A DNA stretch of 54,893 bases from the NCBI GenBank assembly GCA_038223055.1, contig JBBRHF010000003.1, forward strand, positions 1 through 54,893, read 5' to 3'. Under the pieces are notes generated by a model that worked only from the letters and a program-made list of their open reading frames with translations, did not search any database and was not told where the DNA came from. Shown here piece after piece: positions 25,249-33,516 of the stretch. A program made the position numbers and the translations under genes. This DNA is from JBBRHF01 sp038223055. GTDB lineage: Bacteria > Actinomycetota > Actinomycetes > JACCUZ01. Within the stretch, counting starts at the first letter, position 1. Each line of letters starts with the position of its first letter.

Positions 25249-25637
25249 GCGCTGGCCTCGGCGACGAGAACCTCGGCCACGACCCGCAGGCCGCCCCGGT
25301 CGGCGGCGCTGGTGGCGCTGGTCAGGTGCACCAAGCGGTCCTCGTTCGGCACCTGAAGACCGGTGTCGAGGATGAGACTGACTTGGCCGTCGACGGAACG
25401 CGTGTAACGGATCAGCCGCAGCCGCACGTCGCGGTGAGACTCGCGGTAGTCCGCGACGATCGCCGTGAGGGCGGCGCTCATGGATTCGTCGAAGGCCTTC
25501 TCGGTGGCATCGGGCTGGAGCACCCCGTCGGGCGCCAACTGGTCGTGCAGGCGCCCGAAGCTCGTCATCTGCTCCCGCGCGCTGCGCAGGAACGGGATGG
25601 GATCCATGGGAGGTTCGGCGGTGAGATCGCTGGTCAT
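25245..25637 (-). CDS. Hypothetical protein coupled to the lipase
   Basis: Protein of 130 residues, not recognised. It has a helical N-terminus (PFLRSAREQMTSFGRLHDQL), then alternating strands (VRLRLIRYTRSVDGQVSLILD, LRVVAEVLVAEAS), suggesting a small alpha+beta fold. No metal or catalytic motif is visible. It is translated with the lipase gene through a four-base overlap. A GC-rich tandem repeat separates it from the lipocalin-like gene, 88 bases upstream. Confidence 0.6.
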   Translation of the reverse strand: MTSDLTAEPPMDPIPFLRSAREQMTSFGRLHDQLAPDGVLQPDATEKAFDESMSAALTAIVADYRESHRDVRLRLIRYTRSVDGQVSLILDTGLQVPNEDRLVHLTSATSAADRGGLRVVAEVLVAEASA

Positions 25638-25650
25638 CTAGGGCTCCTGG

Positions 25651-25731
25651 GGTCGTCAGGCCGGGGTCGTCAGGCCGGGGTCGTCAGGCGGGGGTCGTCA
25701 GGCCGGGTTCGTCAGGCGGGTGCCGTCAGGC
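25651..25731. repeat. Tandem array of a ~14-15 bp unit
   Basis: GGTCGTCAGGCCGG and close variants (GTCGTCAGGCGGG, TTCGTCAGGCGGG, TGCCGTCAGGCTC) occur about six times in a row between the 130-residue gene and the stop codon of the lipocalin-like gene. The units are imperfect and lack spacers, so this is a minisatellite, not a CRISPR array. Confidence 0.75.
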
Positions 25732-26736
25732 TCGGATGGGGATGCCGTGGCTGCGGTCGTCGGTGAGGATCTCGAACAGGGCACGGTGCTCCGTGCGCAA
25801 CAGATCTCGACGGCCGGTGGCCCGATCGGTCACGGCGAGCTCGCACGACCCGATCTTGGTGTTGAGGCAGTGCTTGATCCCCCCCGGCGGGTTGTAGTAG
25901 TTCAGTCCGACGAAAGCCCCCGCGGGGGCGGTGACGTGACCTGAGATCGCGACCTCGGGCGAGGAGGTGAGGAAGTCCCAGCTGAAGTAGTCGAAGCTCG
26001 CCGTGGCCCGCAGCGCGTCGCGCATCGACACCATCGAGTGCTCGCGCCCGGCGTGGCGCAGCACCAGGAAGGTGAGCATCGGGGTGCGTACCGGGCCCAC
26101 CTTGACCTGGGCGCTGACGACCTCCAGGAAGGAGCCCGGCGCATTGTCGAAGCCGGCCACCTGCGCGAACGCGTAGTGGTCGGTGTGCTGGCTCCCCCAG
26201 TTGTGGTTCTGGCTGCCGACCCACCCGTCGACGTCGACCCGGCGACCGTCGACCTCCAACCGACCGCGGTAGGTGGCCAGCGGGTGCCCCACCAGGCTCT
26301 TCGCCTTCGGGAACGCGCCGTCGTACATCCGTTGGGGCAGCAGGTAGATCGGCGGCGCGCCACCCTGGTAGGTCAGGTCCCAGCCGATCGAGCCCGCCGG
26401 ACCGGAACAGGCGCCAGTCAGGGCGCCCGGTTCCAGCACGCTGTCGCGGACCCGCGCCCCGAGCCGCGTCCGGTCGAAGTCGCAGGCCGAGATCGGGTGT
26501 TCCTCTTTGGCCACGACGTGTTGCCCGGTCTCGCCGTCGAAGAAGATCGCCCACAGCTCACCGATGGCCGCGTCTGGCCGGCCCTTGGGGCTGAAGACGG
26601 TGTAGCGGATCCAGAAGGCGAGCGGGCGGGTCGGGTGGTTGGCCCGCTGGTAGAAGCTCTCGTAGTGGCCCGCCCGCTGGCCCGGCACGAAGCGCGTGTG
26701 GTTGCGGCCCTCGGTCAGCGACGCACGGGTTGGCAT
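25726..26736 (-). CDS. CrtC/AttH-like lipocalin-fold protein
   Basis: Protein of 336 residues. The pattern FYQRANHPTRPLAFWIRYTV, then GELWAIFFDGETG, GSIGWDLTY and VDGWVGSQNHNWGSQHTDHYAFAQV resembles the carotenoid hydratase/AttH/Svf1 lipocalin superfamily. The last motif, with conserved Trp, Asn and His, is near 178-203. Members include hydratases, and related folds act as pericyclases in fungal pathways. No signal peptide. ATG 26736 has AAAGGAG seven bases upstream. It overlaps the oxidoreductase gene by 22 bases and is the last core gene of the operon. A hydration or cyclisation role on a hydrophobic intermediate is inferred. Confidence 0.65.
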   Translation of the reverse strand: MPTRASLTEGRNHTRFVPGQRAGHYESFYQRANHPTRPLAFWIRYTVFSPKGRPDAAIGELWAIFFDGETGQHVVAKEEHPISACDFDRTRLGARVRDSVLEPGALTGACSGPAGSIGWDLTYQGGAPPIYLLPQRMYDGAFPKAKSLVGHPLATYRGRLEVDGRRVDVDGWVGSQNHNWGSQHTDHYAFAQVAGFDNAPGSFLEVVSAQVKVGPVRTPMLTFLVLRHAGREHSMVSMRDALRATASFDYFSWDFLTSSPEVAISGHVTAPAGAFVGLNYYNPPGGIKHCLNTKIGSCELAVTDRATGRRDLLRTEHRALFEILTDDRSHGIPIRA

Positions 26737-28115
26737 GGCGACTCCTTTCGCACTGTGATCGGTTTCCGGTCCACCAGAGCCTCGAGCCGGTCGGTCCACT
26801 GCAGCACCTGGAGGTAGGCCCGCAGCCCGGCGGCGCGGACCGGGTCCGCCGGCACCCGTGGTGCAGCGTCTCGCACCCACGGCAGTCCCGCCAGAGGTTT
26901 GGCGTTCCCGAGCACCAGGTCGGCGACCACCGCGCCGCTGGCGATGGCCAGATGTACGCCGTGCCCGCTCCAGCCGGCGGCCACGACGACCCCGGGGGCC
27001 ACCTCGCCGATGATCGGAAACCGGTCCAGGGTCATGCCGACGGTGCCGGCCCATTGGTGGGTGATGGCCACCTCGGCCAGTGCCGGGAACGTGCGGGCAA
27101 GACCCTCCCGCTGCGTGCTCCACACGCGCGGGTCGGCGAGGTCGGTCGCCCCGGCGCTGCGGTCGCGGTGGGCCGACCGGTAGACCGGCCGCCCGCCGCC
27201 GAACATGAGCCGGTCGTCGCGGGTCAGGCGAAAGTAGTCGAAGACGTGTCGCTTGTCGGAGAACGAGTGTCGCCCCGTCCAACCCAGCTCGGTCAGCTGT
27301 GCGCAGGTCAACGGCTGGGTCACGCCGACATGGGTCTGCAGCGGGATCACCTGCCCGGCCAGCAGGCCCAGCCCCGGGGTGTGCGCGTCGGTGGCGAGCA
27401 CGACCCGCTCCGCGGCCAGGGTCCCGGCGCGGCCGAGGTCGAGCTGCACCGGGGAACCGGGACGGACCGCGAGGACGGGCGCGTTCTCGAGGACCCGGAC
27501 GCCCCGCTCCAGCACGATCCGTTTGAGGCCGCGGACCAGCAGCGCCGGGTTGAGCTGCCCGCTGCCGGGATAGGACAACCCGCCGTGGGATCGGACCGGC
27601 ACCGGCGGGTCCTCGAAGTAGTCGGCAGGAAAACCCAGCCGGGCCAACATCTTCGCCTCCCGGCGCAACGTCGCGGCCTGCCGGGACGTGAGGGCCACCT
27701 TGACGTGCGTCACGTCCTCGAGATCGCACCGGATTCCCTCGGCGGCGATCAGGGTGCGTACGTCGTGGACGGCGTCCACGCTGGCGGCGTAGAGCCGCCG
27801 GGCGGTCCGCTCACCGAAGCGCTCGCACAGGTCGAGGACCGTGCCACCGACACCCGGGCGCAGGATGCCGGTGTTGCGCCCGCTCGCTCCCGCGCCGGCC
27901 ACGGCCGCCTCCACGACGACGACGTCGAGCCCGGGGCGGGCGCGGGCCAGGTGGTAGGCGGCGGACAGACCGGCAAATCCCGCGCCCACGACGGCAACCT
28001 GCGCGCGCAGCGGCGCTCCCGCCGATGGCCGGCGCGGAGGGGGGCAGGGTCGCGGGTCGGGCGAGTCCACCCAGAAACCCAGATCGTCGCGCTGGACGGG
28101 CACGGTCCTGGTCAC
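26715..28115 (-). CDS. FAD-dependent oxidoreductase, DAO/PuuB-like
   Basis: Protein of 466 residues with the FAD-binding opening VAVVGAGFAGLSAAYHLARA near 40-60 and the GAGASGRNTGILRPG motif typical of amine-oxidising DAO family members such as PuuB. HQWAGTVGMTLDRFPIIGEV and WSGHGVHLAIASG form the C-terminal FAD contact. The cofactor site is complete. GTG 28115 overlaps the P450 stop (GTGA). A much longer in-frame extension upstream is only a shadow of the P450 gene. Given the aminotransferase in the same operon, an amine or imine substrate is plausible but unproven. Confidence 0.85.
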   Translation of the reverse strand: MTRTVPVQRDDLGFWVDSPDPRPCPPPRRPSAGAPLRAQVAVVGAGFAGLSAAYHLARARPGLDVVVVEAAVAGAGASGRNTGILRPGVGGTVLDLCERFGERTARRLYAASVDAVHDVRTLIAAEGIRCDLEDVTHVKVALTSRQAATLRREAKMLARLGFPADYFEDPPVPVRSHGGLSYPGSGQLNPALLVRGLKRIVLERGVRVLENAPVLAVRPGSPVQLDLGRAGTLAAERVVLATDAHTPGLGLLAGQVIPLQTHVGVTQPLTCAQLTELGWTGRHSFSDKRHVFDYFRLTRDDRLMFGGGRPVYRSAHRDRSAGATDLADPRVWSTQREGLARTFPALAEVAITHQWAGTVGMTLDRFPIIGEVAPGVVVAAGWSGHGVHLAIASGAVVADLVLGNAKPLAGLPWVRDAAPRVPADPVRAAGLRAYLQVLQWTDRLEALVDRKPITVRKESPCQPVRR

Positions 28116-29536
28116 CGCTGCCCCGGCCCGACCCGACGCGGGTGCAGGGTCATCAGCATCCCGTGCCGTGGCCGCAGCGTGATCGTCGCGTGGTTGACCA
28201 CGCGGTGGCTCGGCACGTGCCGCAGCTCGTAGCGGCCCGCGATCGCGGCGAGCAGCAGGTGGGCCTCGAGCAGCGCGAAGTGCTTGCCGATGCACAGGTG
28301 CGGGCCGGCGCCGAACGGGACGTAGGCGTAGCGGTGCCGGGTCTTGCGCTGCTCCGGGGCGAACCGGTCGGGCGCGAACGCCTCCGGATCGGACCAGTGG
28401 GCGGGGTGCCGGTGCACGTTGTAGAGGTTCACCAGCACCCGTGAACCGGCGGGCAGGTGGTGCCCGCCGAGCACCGTGTCCCGCTGGGTGAGCCGCGGGA
28501 TGATCGGCGCGGACGGGTAGAGCCGCATCGACTCCTCGAACACCGCCAGGGTGTAGGGCAGCGAGGCCAGGTCGGTCAGCGTCGGGAGCCGCCCGCCGAG
28601 AACGTCGTCGACCTCGCGCTGCACCTCGCGGCGTACGTCGTGGTGCTGGGAGAGCAGGTAGAACGTCCAGGTGAGGGTGATGGCCGTCGTCTCGTGGCCG
28701 GCCGCGAACATCGTCAGGATCTCGTCCCGGATCTGGCGGTCGTCCATGCCCTGCCCGGTGTCGGCGTCCTGCACGCCCAGCAACATGTCCAGCAGGTCGA
28801 GCCTCGGCTCGGTCGCCGCGCGCCGCTCGGCGATCAGCCGGTAGACGAGGGCGTCCAGCGCCGCCATCACCCCGGCGAAGCGCCGGTTGCGTGGGGTCGG
28901 CCAGGTGGTCGGTGCGCTGAACGGGTTCTGCAGCCTGCTGAAGGCGTAGTTGACCGCGATGTCGACGGCGTGCGGCCCGATCGCGTCCAGGTCGTCGAGG
29001 ACGTTGGCGCTGAACATTGCTTGACTGACGATGTCGAGGGTGACCCGCATCATCTCGGTGTGCAGGTCGAGCGGGTCGCCCGGGGAACGCTCGGCGTGCA
29101 GCCGCGCGAGGCCGGCCTCGGTGCACTGGACCATCGTGTCGTAGAGCCCGCCGATGCTGGCGCGGCCGAACAGCGGCGCCATCATCCGCCGGTTGCGCAG
29201 CCAGCTCTCGTGGTCCGAGCTCGTCAGCAACCCGTCGCCCAGGACCAGCCGGAGGGGGTTCTCCGGCCCGAGCTTGCCGTAGGTCGCGCTGTCGGTCAGC
29301 ACCTCCTCGGCGAGCTCGGGGCTGGACACGCCGTGTACGACCACGGGGCCGAGCGTGTAGCGGGCGAGGTCCCCGTGCTCCCGCCAGCCGGCGGACATGG
29401 CGGCGAGGATGTCGCGGCGGAACGCCACGATGCTCCCGATCAGGGGGGTCCCGCGGGGTCCGGGGGCTGGCGGCGCAGGCTGCCCGGACGTGGGCGGCAT
29501 CGTTGCCGGTGAGGGGGTTCCCGTCACGAGCGTCAT
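28112..29536 (-). CDS. Cytochrome P450
   Basis: Protein of 474 residues with all P450 landmarks: I-helix FAAGHETTAITLTW (279-284), K-helix EESMRLYPS (Glu334, Arg337 or 338), PERF-like DPEAFAPDRFAPEQ, and the haem loop FGAGPHLCIGKHFA with Cys415. No membrane anchor. The length and the AGHETT and RLYPSAP motifs are closer to the long-chain or eukaryote-like bacterial P450s than to the ~400-residue CYP105-type enzymes. No ferredoxin gene is adjacent, though a flavin reductase is nearby. It sits seven bases after the methyltransferase stop and overlaps the next gene. Confidence 0.93.
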   Translation of the reverse strand: MTLVTGTPSPATMPPTSGQPAPPAPGPRGTPLIGSIVAFRRDILAAMSAGWREHGDLARYTLGPVVVHGVSSPELAEEVLTDSATYGKLGPENPLRLVLGDGLLTSSDHESWLRNRRMMAPLFGRASIGGLYDTMVQCTEAGLARLHAERSPGDPLDLHTEMMRVTLDIVSQAMFSANVLDDLDAIGPHAVDIAVNYAFSRLQNPFSAPTTWPTPRNRRFAGVMAALDALVYRLIAERRAATEPRLDLLDMLLGVQDADTGQGMDDRQIRDEILTMFAAGHETTAITLTWTFYLLSQHHDVRREVQREVDDVLGGRLPTLTDLASLPYTLAVFEESMRLYPSAPIIPRLTQRDTVLGGHHLPAGSRVLVNLYNVHRHPAHWSDPEAFAPDRFAPEQRKTRHRYAYVPFGAGPHLCIGKHFALLEAHLLLAAIAGRYELRHVPSHRVVNHATITLRPRHGMLMTLHPRRVGPGQR

Positions 29537-29543
29537 GGCCGGG

Positions 29544-30218
29544 TTACCTCCGGGCCAGGGCGCAGAGCCAGCCCAGCGACCGGTCCGGCTCGGCGATGAA
29601 ACGCGCGTTCGAGAACCCGGCCGAGCGGACCAGGTCGGTCAGCTCAGGTCCGGACAGGATCGCCAGTCCCTGCTCCGCCGACCGGCGGGCGAACCGCTCG
29701 CCGAAGAATCGTTGCCGGTAGGTGCGCCCGCCCGCCTCGCGGCTCATCTCCAACGTGACGGCGAGCCGGCCCCCCGGCCGGAGCACCCGGTGGATCTCCC
29801 GCAGCCCTTGAACCGGGTCGGGCCAGAAGTACAGGGTCTCGATCGCGCACACGGCGTCGAAGGATGCGTCGGGATAGGGCAGGGCCATCGCGTCTCCGTG
29901 TCGGAGCTCGACGTGACCGCACACCACCTCGGGTGCGTTGCGCCGGGTCGCCTGGCGGACCATCTCGGGGGAGTAGTCGACCCCTGCGACCACACCACGC
30001 GTCGCGACCCGGGCCAGCAGGCCGATGGCCATGCCGCTGCCGCAACCCACGTCGAGCACACGGTCGGTCGGTGACACGTCCATCAGGCCGATGGTCCAGT
30101 CGGTGAGGGTGCGGTGCTGGCGGGCCATCGCCAGCCCGACCATTCGGCCGCACCATCCCTGTGGTCGCCGGAAGTTGTCCTCGACCAGCTTGAGTGGTCG
30201 GTGGATCATGGTGGTCAT
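29544..30218 (-). CDS. SAM-dependent class I methyltransferase
   Basis: Protein of 224 residues. The SAM site VLDVGCGSGMAIGLLA is near 54-69, followed by GVDYSPEMV, a DAMALPYPDASFDAV motif II and VLRPGGRLAV, as in small-molecule methyltransferases. It lies between the DUF2156 gene (51-base gap) and the P450 (7-base gap) on the same strand, so it is very probably a tailoring enzyme of this operon. N-, O- or C-methylation cannot be decided from sequence. Confidence 0.9.
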   Translation of the reverse strand: MTTMIHRPLKLVEDNFRRPQGWCGRMVGLAMARQHRTLTDWTIGLMDVSPTDRVLDVGCGSGMAIGLLARVATRGVVAGVDYSPEMVRQATRRNAPEVVCGHVELRHGDAMALPYPDASFDAVCAIETLYFWPDPVQGLREIHRVLRPGGRLAVTLEMSREAGGRTYRQRFFGERFARRSAEQGLAILSGPELTDLVRSAGFSNARFIAEPDRSLGWLCALARR

Positions 30219-30269
30219 GACTGCTGCCCTTGCTTCCTTGATTGGTGTCGGTGGTTGGGGTCAGACAGG

Positions 30270-31376
30270 TCACGCGGCCCGGGTGAGCCGCAGTAGCGCC
30301 CACACCGCCCGCGGGGTGACTGTGCCGGCGAACGCGACGTACTCGGGCTGGACGAGGTTGGGTGCCCATTTGCGTTTGTAGGCAAGCTGATCTGCGGCCG
30401 GATAGACCCGGTGTCCATGCTCGGCCAGGGCGCGGACCACCCGGCGTGCGGCGGGGCTCCCCGCGCCCGCGACGACGTGGTCGTCGCCCAGCCCGGTGAA
30501 CGGGGTCAGGCCGAAGTGCAGCCACCCGGCGCCCTCCGTCCGGAACCGCTCGATGGCCGTGACGGTCACCAGCTCAGCGGTGCCAGGCGGCGCCTGCGGG
30601 TCGCGGCGGCTGAGGTCGTGCAACCAGCCGGCGTGCTGCCCGTACGTCGGGGAGAAGCTGACGTAGCCCCGGACCTCCTCCCCGCAACGCGCCACGAAGA
30701 GCCGCCGCAGCAGTTGCGCCGGACCGCCCCGCTCGCCGACCATGAAGGTGAGCTCCTTGACGTGCGCTCCCTTGTCGCGCAGCCAGGTGGCGTCGACCGC
30801 GTCGAGGCGCCGGGCCAGGTCGGGTGACCACGGCAGGTCGACCCCCACTTCGCCCACCACGACCCCGGCCCGCCGGGCCCGGGAGACCTTGTTGCGAAGC
30901 TGCATGAAGTGCTTGCCGGACAGGGAGAAGCAGTCGAGCCCCACAGCGTAGGAGGAGCCAAACTGCTCGACCCGGAAGCCAGCTGCTGCGTAGCGTGCCG
31001 TGTCCGCGCCCAGCAGCTGGACGGCGAGGACCCTGCGACGCTGGTCCTGCGCGTAGGTGCGGAACGCGCTCAGCAGCCGGTCGGCGTCCGCGTCGTCGGC
31101 GAAAACGCCGCCGAACTGCACGAGGTGGCGGCGCCCGGCCGGTCGGTAGGCGATCAGCCCGTCCACGCCCGGGACGGTGAACCGGCGGGTGTGCGCGTTG
31201 AGCGCCAGGAACGCCGACGGGTTGTCGGCATGCCGGGCCAGGATCGCGGCCGCCTCCGCCGGGCCAAGGTCGTGCGCCGGCCCGGTCGCGACGGTCGGCC
31301 GTGCGGGCTCAGCGGGTGGTGACGGGAGCGGGCGCGGGACGGGGTGACCCGTCGAGGCCCCCAGCTGGGTGCTCAT
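30270..31376 (-). CDS. DUF2156-type (MprF C-terminal-like) GNAT-fold transferase
   Basis: Protein of 368 residues whose body (about 40-345) resembles the soluble C-terminal domain of lysylphosphatidylglycerol synthases: LIAYRPAGRRHLVQFGGVFAD, YAVGLDCFSLSGKHFMQLRNKVSRARRAG, and HFGLTPFTGLG with a KRKWAPNLVQPEYV end. The membrane flippase half of MprF is absent. In MprF this domain moves an amino acid from aminoacyl-tRNA to a lipid. Here, inside a biosynthetic operon, it may acylate a small molecule. The N-terminal 40 residues are disordered and their coding region overlaps the membrane-protein gene by 68 bases. Confidence 0.75.
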   Translation of the reverse strand: MSTQLGASTGHPVPRPLPSPPAEPARPTVATGPAHDLGPAEAAAILARHADNPSAFLALNAHTRRFTVPGVDGLIAYRPAGRRHLVQFGGVFADDADADRLLSAFRTYAQDQRRRVLAVQLLGADTARYAAAGFRVEQFGSSYAVGLDCFSLSGKHFMQLRNKVSRARRAGVVVGEVGVDLPWSPDLARRLDAVDATWLRDKGAHVKELTFMVGERGGPAQLLRRLFVARCGEEVRGYVSFSPTYGQHAGWLHDLSRRDPQAPPGTAELVTVTAIERFRTEGAGWLHFGLTPFTGLGDDHVVAGAGSPAARRVVRALAEHGHRVYPAADQLAYKRKWAPNLVQPEYVAFAGTVTPRAVWALLRLTRAA

Positions 31377-31803
31377 AGTTACTCCGCAGGGTGTCGTAGG
31401 CCGGGTGGGTGGCGGGCTCGAAGGCGAAGCCGAACGGCTTGAGGAAGTTCCCGAACAGCGCGCGATCCCCGCACAGATGCAGCGGCAAGGCCAGCAGCGC
31501 CCACTCGGGGCCGATGGTCAGGCACCACACCCCGGCGACCAGGGCGGCGGAGACCAGGCTGTGCATGGTGTTGTAGAGGACGTGGTAAAGGCGTGGCACG
31601 CTGCCGCGGTGACGGCGCCAGGCCAGGTGCCCCGGCAGATAGCCGATCACGTCGATATAGGCGAACAGGCCCACGAACGCGGCCCAGCGCACCTCGTCCA
31701 GGTGCAGGGCCAGCAGGACGGCGGCGGTCGCGAGCACCACGGCGTACTCCAGGCGCAGCAGCCGGTAGGTGACCGGGGTGAGGAACAGGTTGTGCGAGTC
31801 CAT
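31309..31803 (-). CDS. Small integral membrane protein of the biosynthetic operon
   Basis: Protein of 164 residues with about four hydrophobic segments (14-34, 42-58, 84-100, 104-120), His-containing loops (HRGSVPRLYHVLYNTMHSL) and a Pro-rich tail. I do not recognise a family; the spaced His residues could bind metal but no known motif is complete. ATG 31803 has GGAG 11 bases upstream; GTG 31812, overlapping the acyl-CoA dehydrogenase stop, is the alternative. The end overlaps the DUF2156 gene by 68 bases, so the two are translationally linked and may work together at the membrane. Confidence 0.6.
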   Translation of the reverse strand: MDSHNLFLTPVTYRLLRLEYAVVLATAAVLLALHLDEVRWAAFVGLFAYIDVIGYLPGHLAWRRHRGSVPRLYHVLYNTMHSLVSAALVAGVWCLTIGPEWALLALPLHLCGDRALFGNFLKPFGFAFEPATHPAYDTLRSNYEHPAGGLDGSPRPAPAPVTTR

Positions 31804-31808
31804 CGGGA

Positions 31809-33002
31809 TCACAGCTCCATCGGTGCGCCGGTGAGCCAGGCGTCCAGCGACGCTGCTGCGCCGGCCCGGCCAGGGGGGTGGAAGGCCAGCGGCCGGGTGG
31901 CCGCGAGCAGGTAGGCGAGGTCGGAGGACTCGATGAACGCCATGCCACCGGCGAGCGCCGCCGCGGAGTCACTCACCCTGGCCAGCGTCTGCTCGACGGC
32001 GTAGCGCACGCACAGCGCGCGGCCGAGCAGGTCGTCGTCGCGTAGTGTGCCGCCGGCCCCGCCGTCAGCGACCGGCGCGCCGGCGTCGAGGTCGAGGGCG
32101 ACCCGTTCCAGCGCGGCCATCGCGGTCTCCAGCTCGATCCCCAGACCGGCCCGGTCGGCGGCGCTGCCGCGACCCGCGCCGAGGACGCGCGCGACGAGAC
32201 CGGAGGCGGCGCCGACGTAGGCCGCGGCGATGAGCAGCTCGAACCACACGAAGCCGCGCGACTGCACCGGGTCCATCCGGCCGCCGGCGTCGTCCGGGTA
32301 GAACACCAACGCCTCGGGCACGAACACGTCCTCGAGCACGACTTCGTCGCTCTCGGCGCCGGCCAGCACCCAGCTGTTCCAGAACGGGCGCCGCGAGATG
32401 CCTTCGCTCGCGGCGGGCACCAGGATGATCGCCAGCCGACCGGGGTTCTGCGGGGCCTGCGGATCCTGCGGGTCAACGGAAGAGCCCGCCTCGCGCACCC
32501 AGGCGCTGGCGCTGAGGACGTCCATCGACCAGGTGAGGCTGCACGGCTTCTTGGTCCCGCTGATCCGCAGGCCGCCGTCGACGCGCTGTGCCCGCATGAC
32601 CGGGCGCAGGATGTGCTGACCGGGGCGGCCCTCGGCGAAGCCAGAGCTGAGCAGCCATCCGTTGTCGGCGATCGCCTGCAGCATCACCCAGGCGAGGCCG
32701 TCGGTGGCGGCCGACAGCTCGACCAGCGAGGCCACCGAGAAGTGGTGCATGGTCGTCGCCACCGCGAGGGAGGGCGAGCGGGCGCCGACGGCCCGCTGGA
32801 TGCGCACGGCGTCCACCGCGCTGATCCCGAGCCCGCCGTGCTCGGCCGGGACGAGCAGGCCGGGGCCGCCGGCCTCGCGAAACAGCGCGAGCCCCGGATT
32901 GCCGGCCCGCTCGAGGTCGAGCAGCGCGACGTCGGCGAGCGATTTGTCGAGCCCAGGCAGGTGACGCTCGAGGGTCGAGCGCTCGGTGCGGAACAGCTCC
33001 AC
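31809..33002 (-). CDS. Acyl-CoA dehydrogenase family protein
   Basis: Protein of 397 residues with the three-part acyl-CoA dehydrogenase plan: helical N-domain (LVPAEHGGLGISAVDAVRIQ), beta middle domain (LRISGTKKPCSLTWSMDVLSA) and helical C-domain. By analogy it would use FAD to desaturate an acyl thioester or oxidise a related substrate. The catalytic Glu could not be located with certainty. It is 34 bases from the SRPBCC gene stop and immediately before the membrane-protein gene. A comparable dehydrogenase desaturates the fatty acyl chain in tambjamine-type pathways. Confidence 0.8.
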   Translation of the reverse strand: MELFRTERSTLERHLPGLDKSLADVALLDLERAGNPGLALFREAGGPGLLVPAEHGGLGISAVDAVRIQRAVGARSPSLAVATTMHHFSVASLVELSAATDGLAWVMLQAIADNGWLLSSGFAEGRPGQHILRPVMRAQRVDGGLRISGTKKPCSLTWSMDVLSASAWVREAGSSVDPQDPQAPQNPGRLAIILVPAASEGISRRPFWNSWVLAGAESDEVVLEDVFVPEALVFYPDDAGGRMDPVQSRGFVWFELLIAAAYVGAASGLVARVLGAGRGSAADRAGLGIELETAMAALERVALDLDAGAPVADGGAGGTLRDDDLLGRALCVRYAVEQTLARVSDSAAALAGGMAFIESSDLAYLLAATRPLAFHPPGRAGAAASLDAWLTGAPMEL

Positions 33003-33036
33003 GTCGGTCTCCAGTTTCCGTTGTTGGTGCTCGTGG

Positions 33037-33516
33037 TCAGGGCGCGGTTGGCTGTGCTGTCGCCTGAACGGTGGACTCGACGGTCACGTCCGGGCCGAAC
33101 AGCCCGCGGACGATGGAGGTCGTGTTCTCGAGCAGGGCGCGGGTCGCAATGGGCTCCAGCACGTCGGCGAGGGTCGGGATGCCGAGGTCGATCCGGGCGG
33201 CGAAGGTGACGCGGGAGCCGCCGTCGGCGTCGGCGCACACCCAGCTGCCGGCGAACTCGTCCACGTCGCCTTCGAGCTGGGCGAAGTCGATCCGCAGGGC
33301 GGCCCGGTCGAACGTGTCCTCCTCGGTCCAGCGCAGGATCCCGTTGCGGAAGGCCACTTCCCAGCGGGACAGCGTGACGTGGTCGGTCACGTCGGTGACG
33401 GTGACGCTGCGGACGGCGTCGCTGTGCGCCGGGTAGCAGCCGAAGTCGCACAACCGTTCGTAGACCTCGGTTGCATACTGTCCAGGCACGTGGGCGGTCA
33501 GGGTCACGGAACGCAT
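33037..33516 (-). CDS. SRPBCC/polyketide-cyclase-like protein
   Basis: Protein of 159 residues with the START-like pattern of small cyclase or lipid-binding proteins: SVTLTAHVPGQYATEVYERLCDF, YPAHSDAVRSVTV, WTEEDTFDRAALRIDF, and a C-terminal helix PIATRALLENTTSIVRGLF. No signal peptide. Such proteins bind or cyclise hydrophobic intermediates, or act like RatA/COQ10. The start lies within the last 13 bases of the aminotransferase gene. Its role here is inferred from operon position only. Confidence 0.75.
   Translation of the reverse strand: MRSVTLTAHVPGQYATEVYERLCDFGCYPAHSDAVRSVTVTDVTDHVTLSRWEVAFRNGILRWTEEDTFDRAALRIDFAQLEGDVDEFAGSWVCADADGGSRVTFAARIDLGIPTLADVLEPIATRALLENTTSIVRGLFGPDVTVESTVQATAQPTAP

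Noticed and set aside
25651..25731. Possible CRISPR array
   Set aside because: Units are contiguous, imperfect and without spacers; no cas genes are nearby.
26715..29126. 803-residue reading of the oxidoreductase frame
   Set aside because: The first 337 codons are the P450 gene in another frame; the GTG at 28115 with GTGA overlap is the real start.
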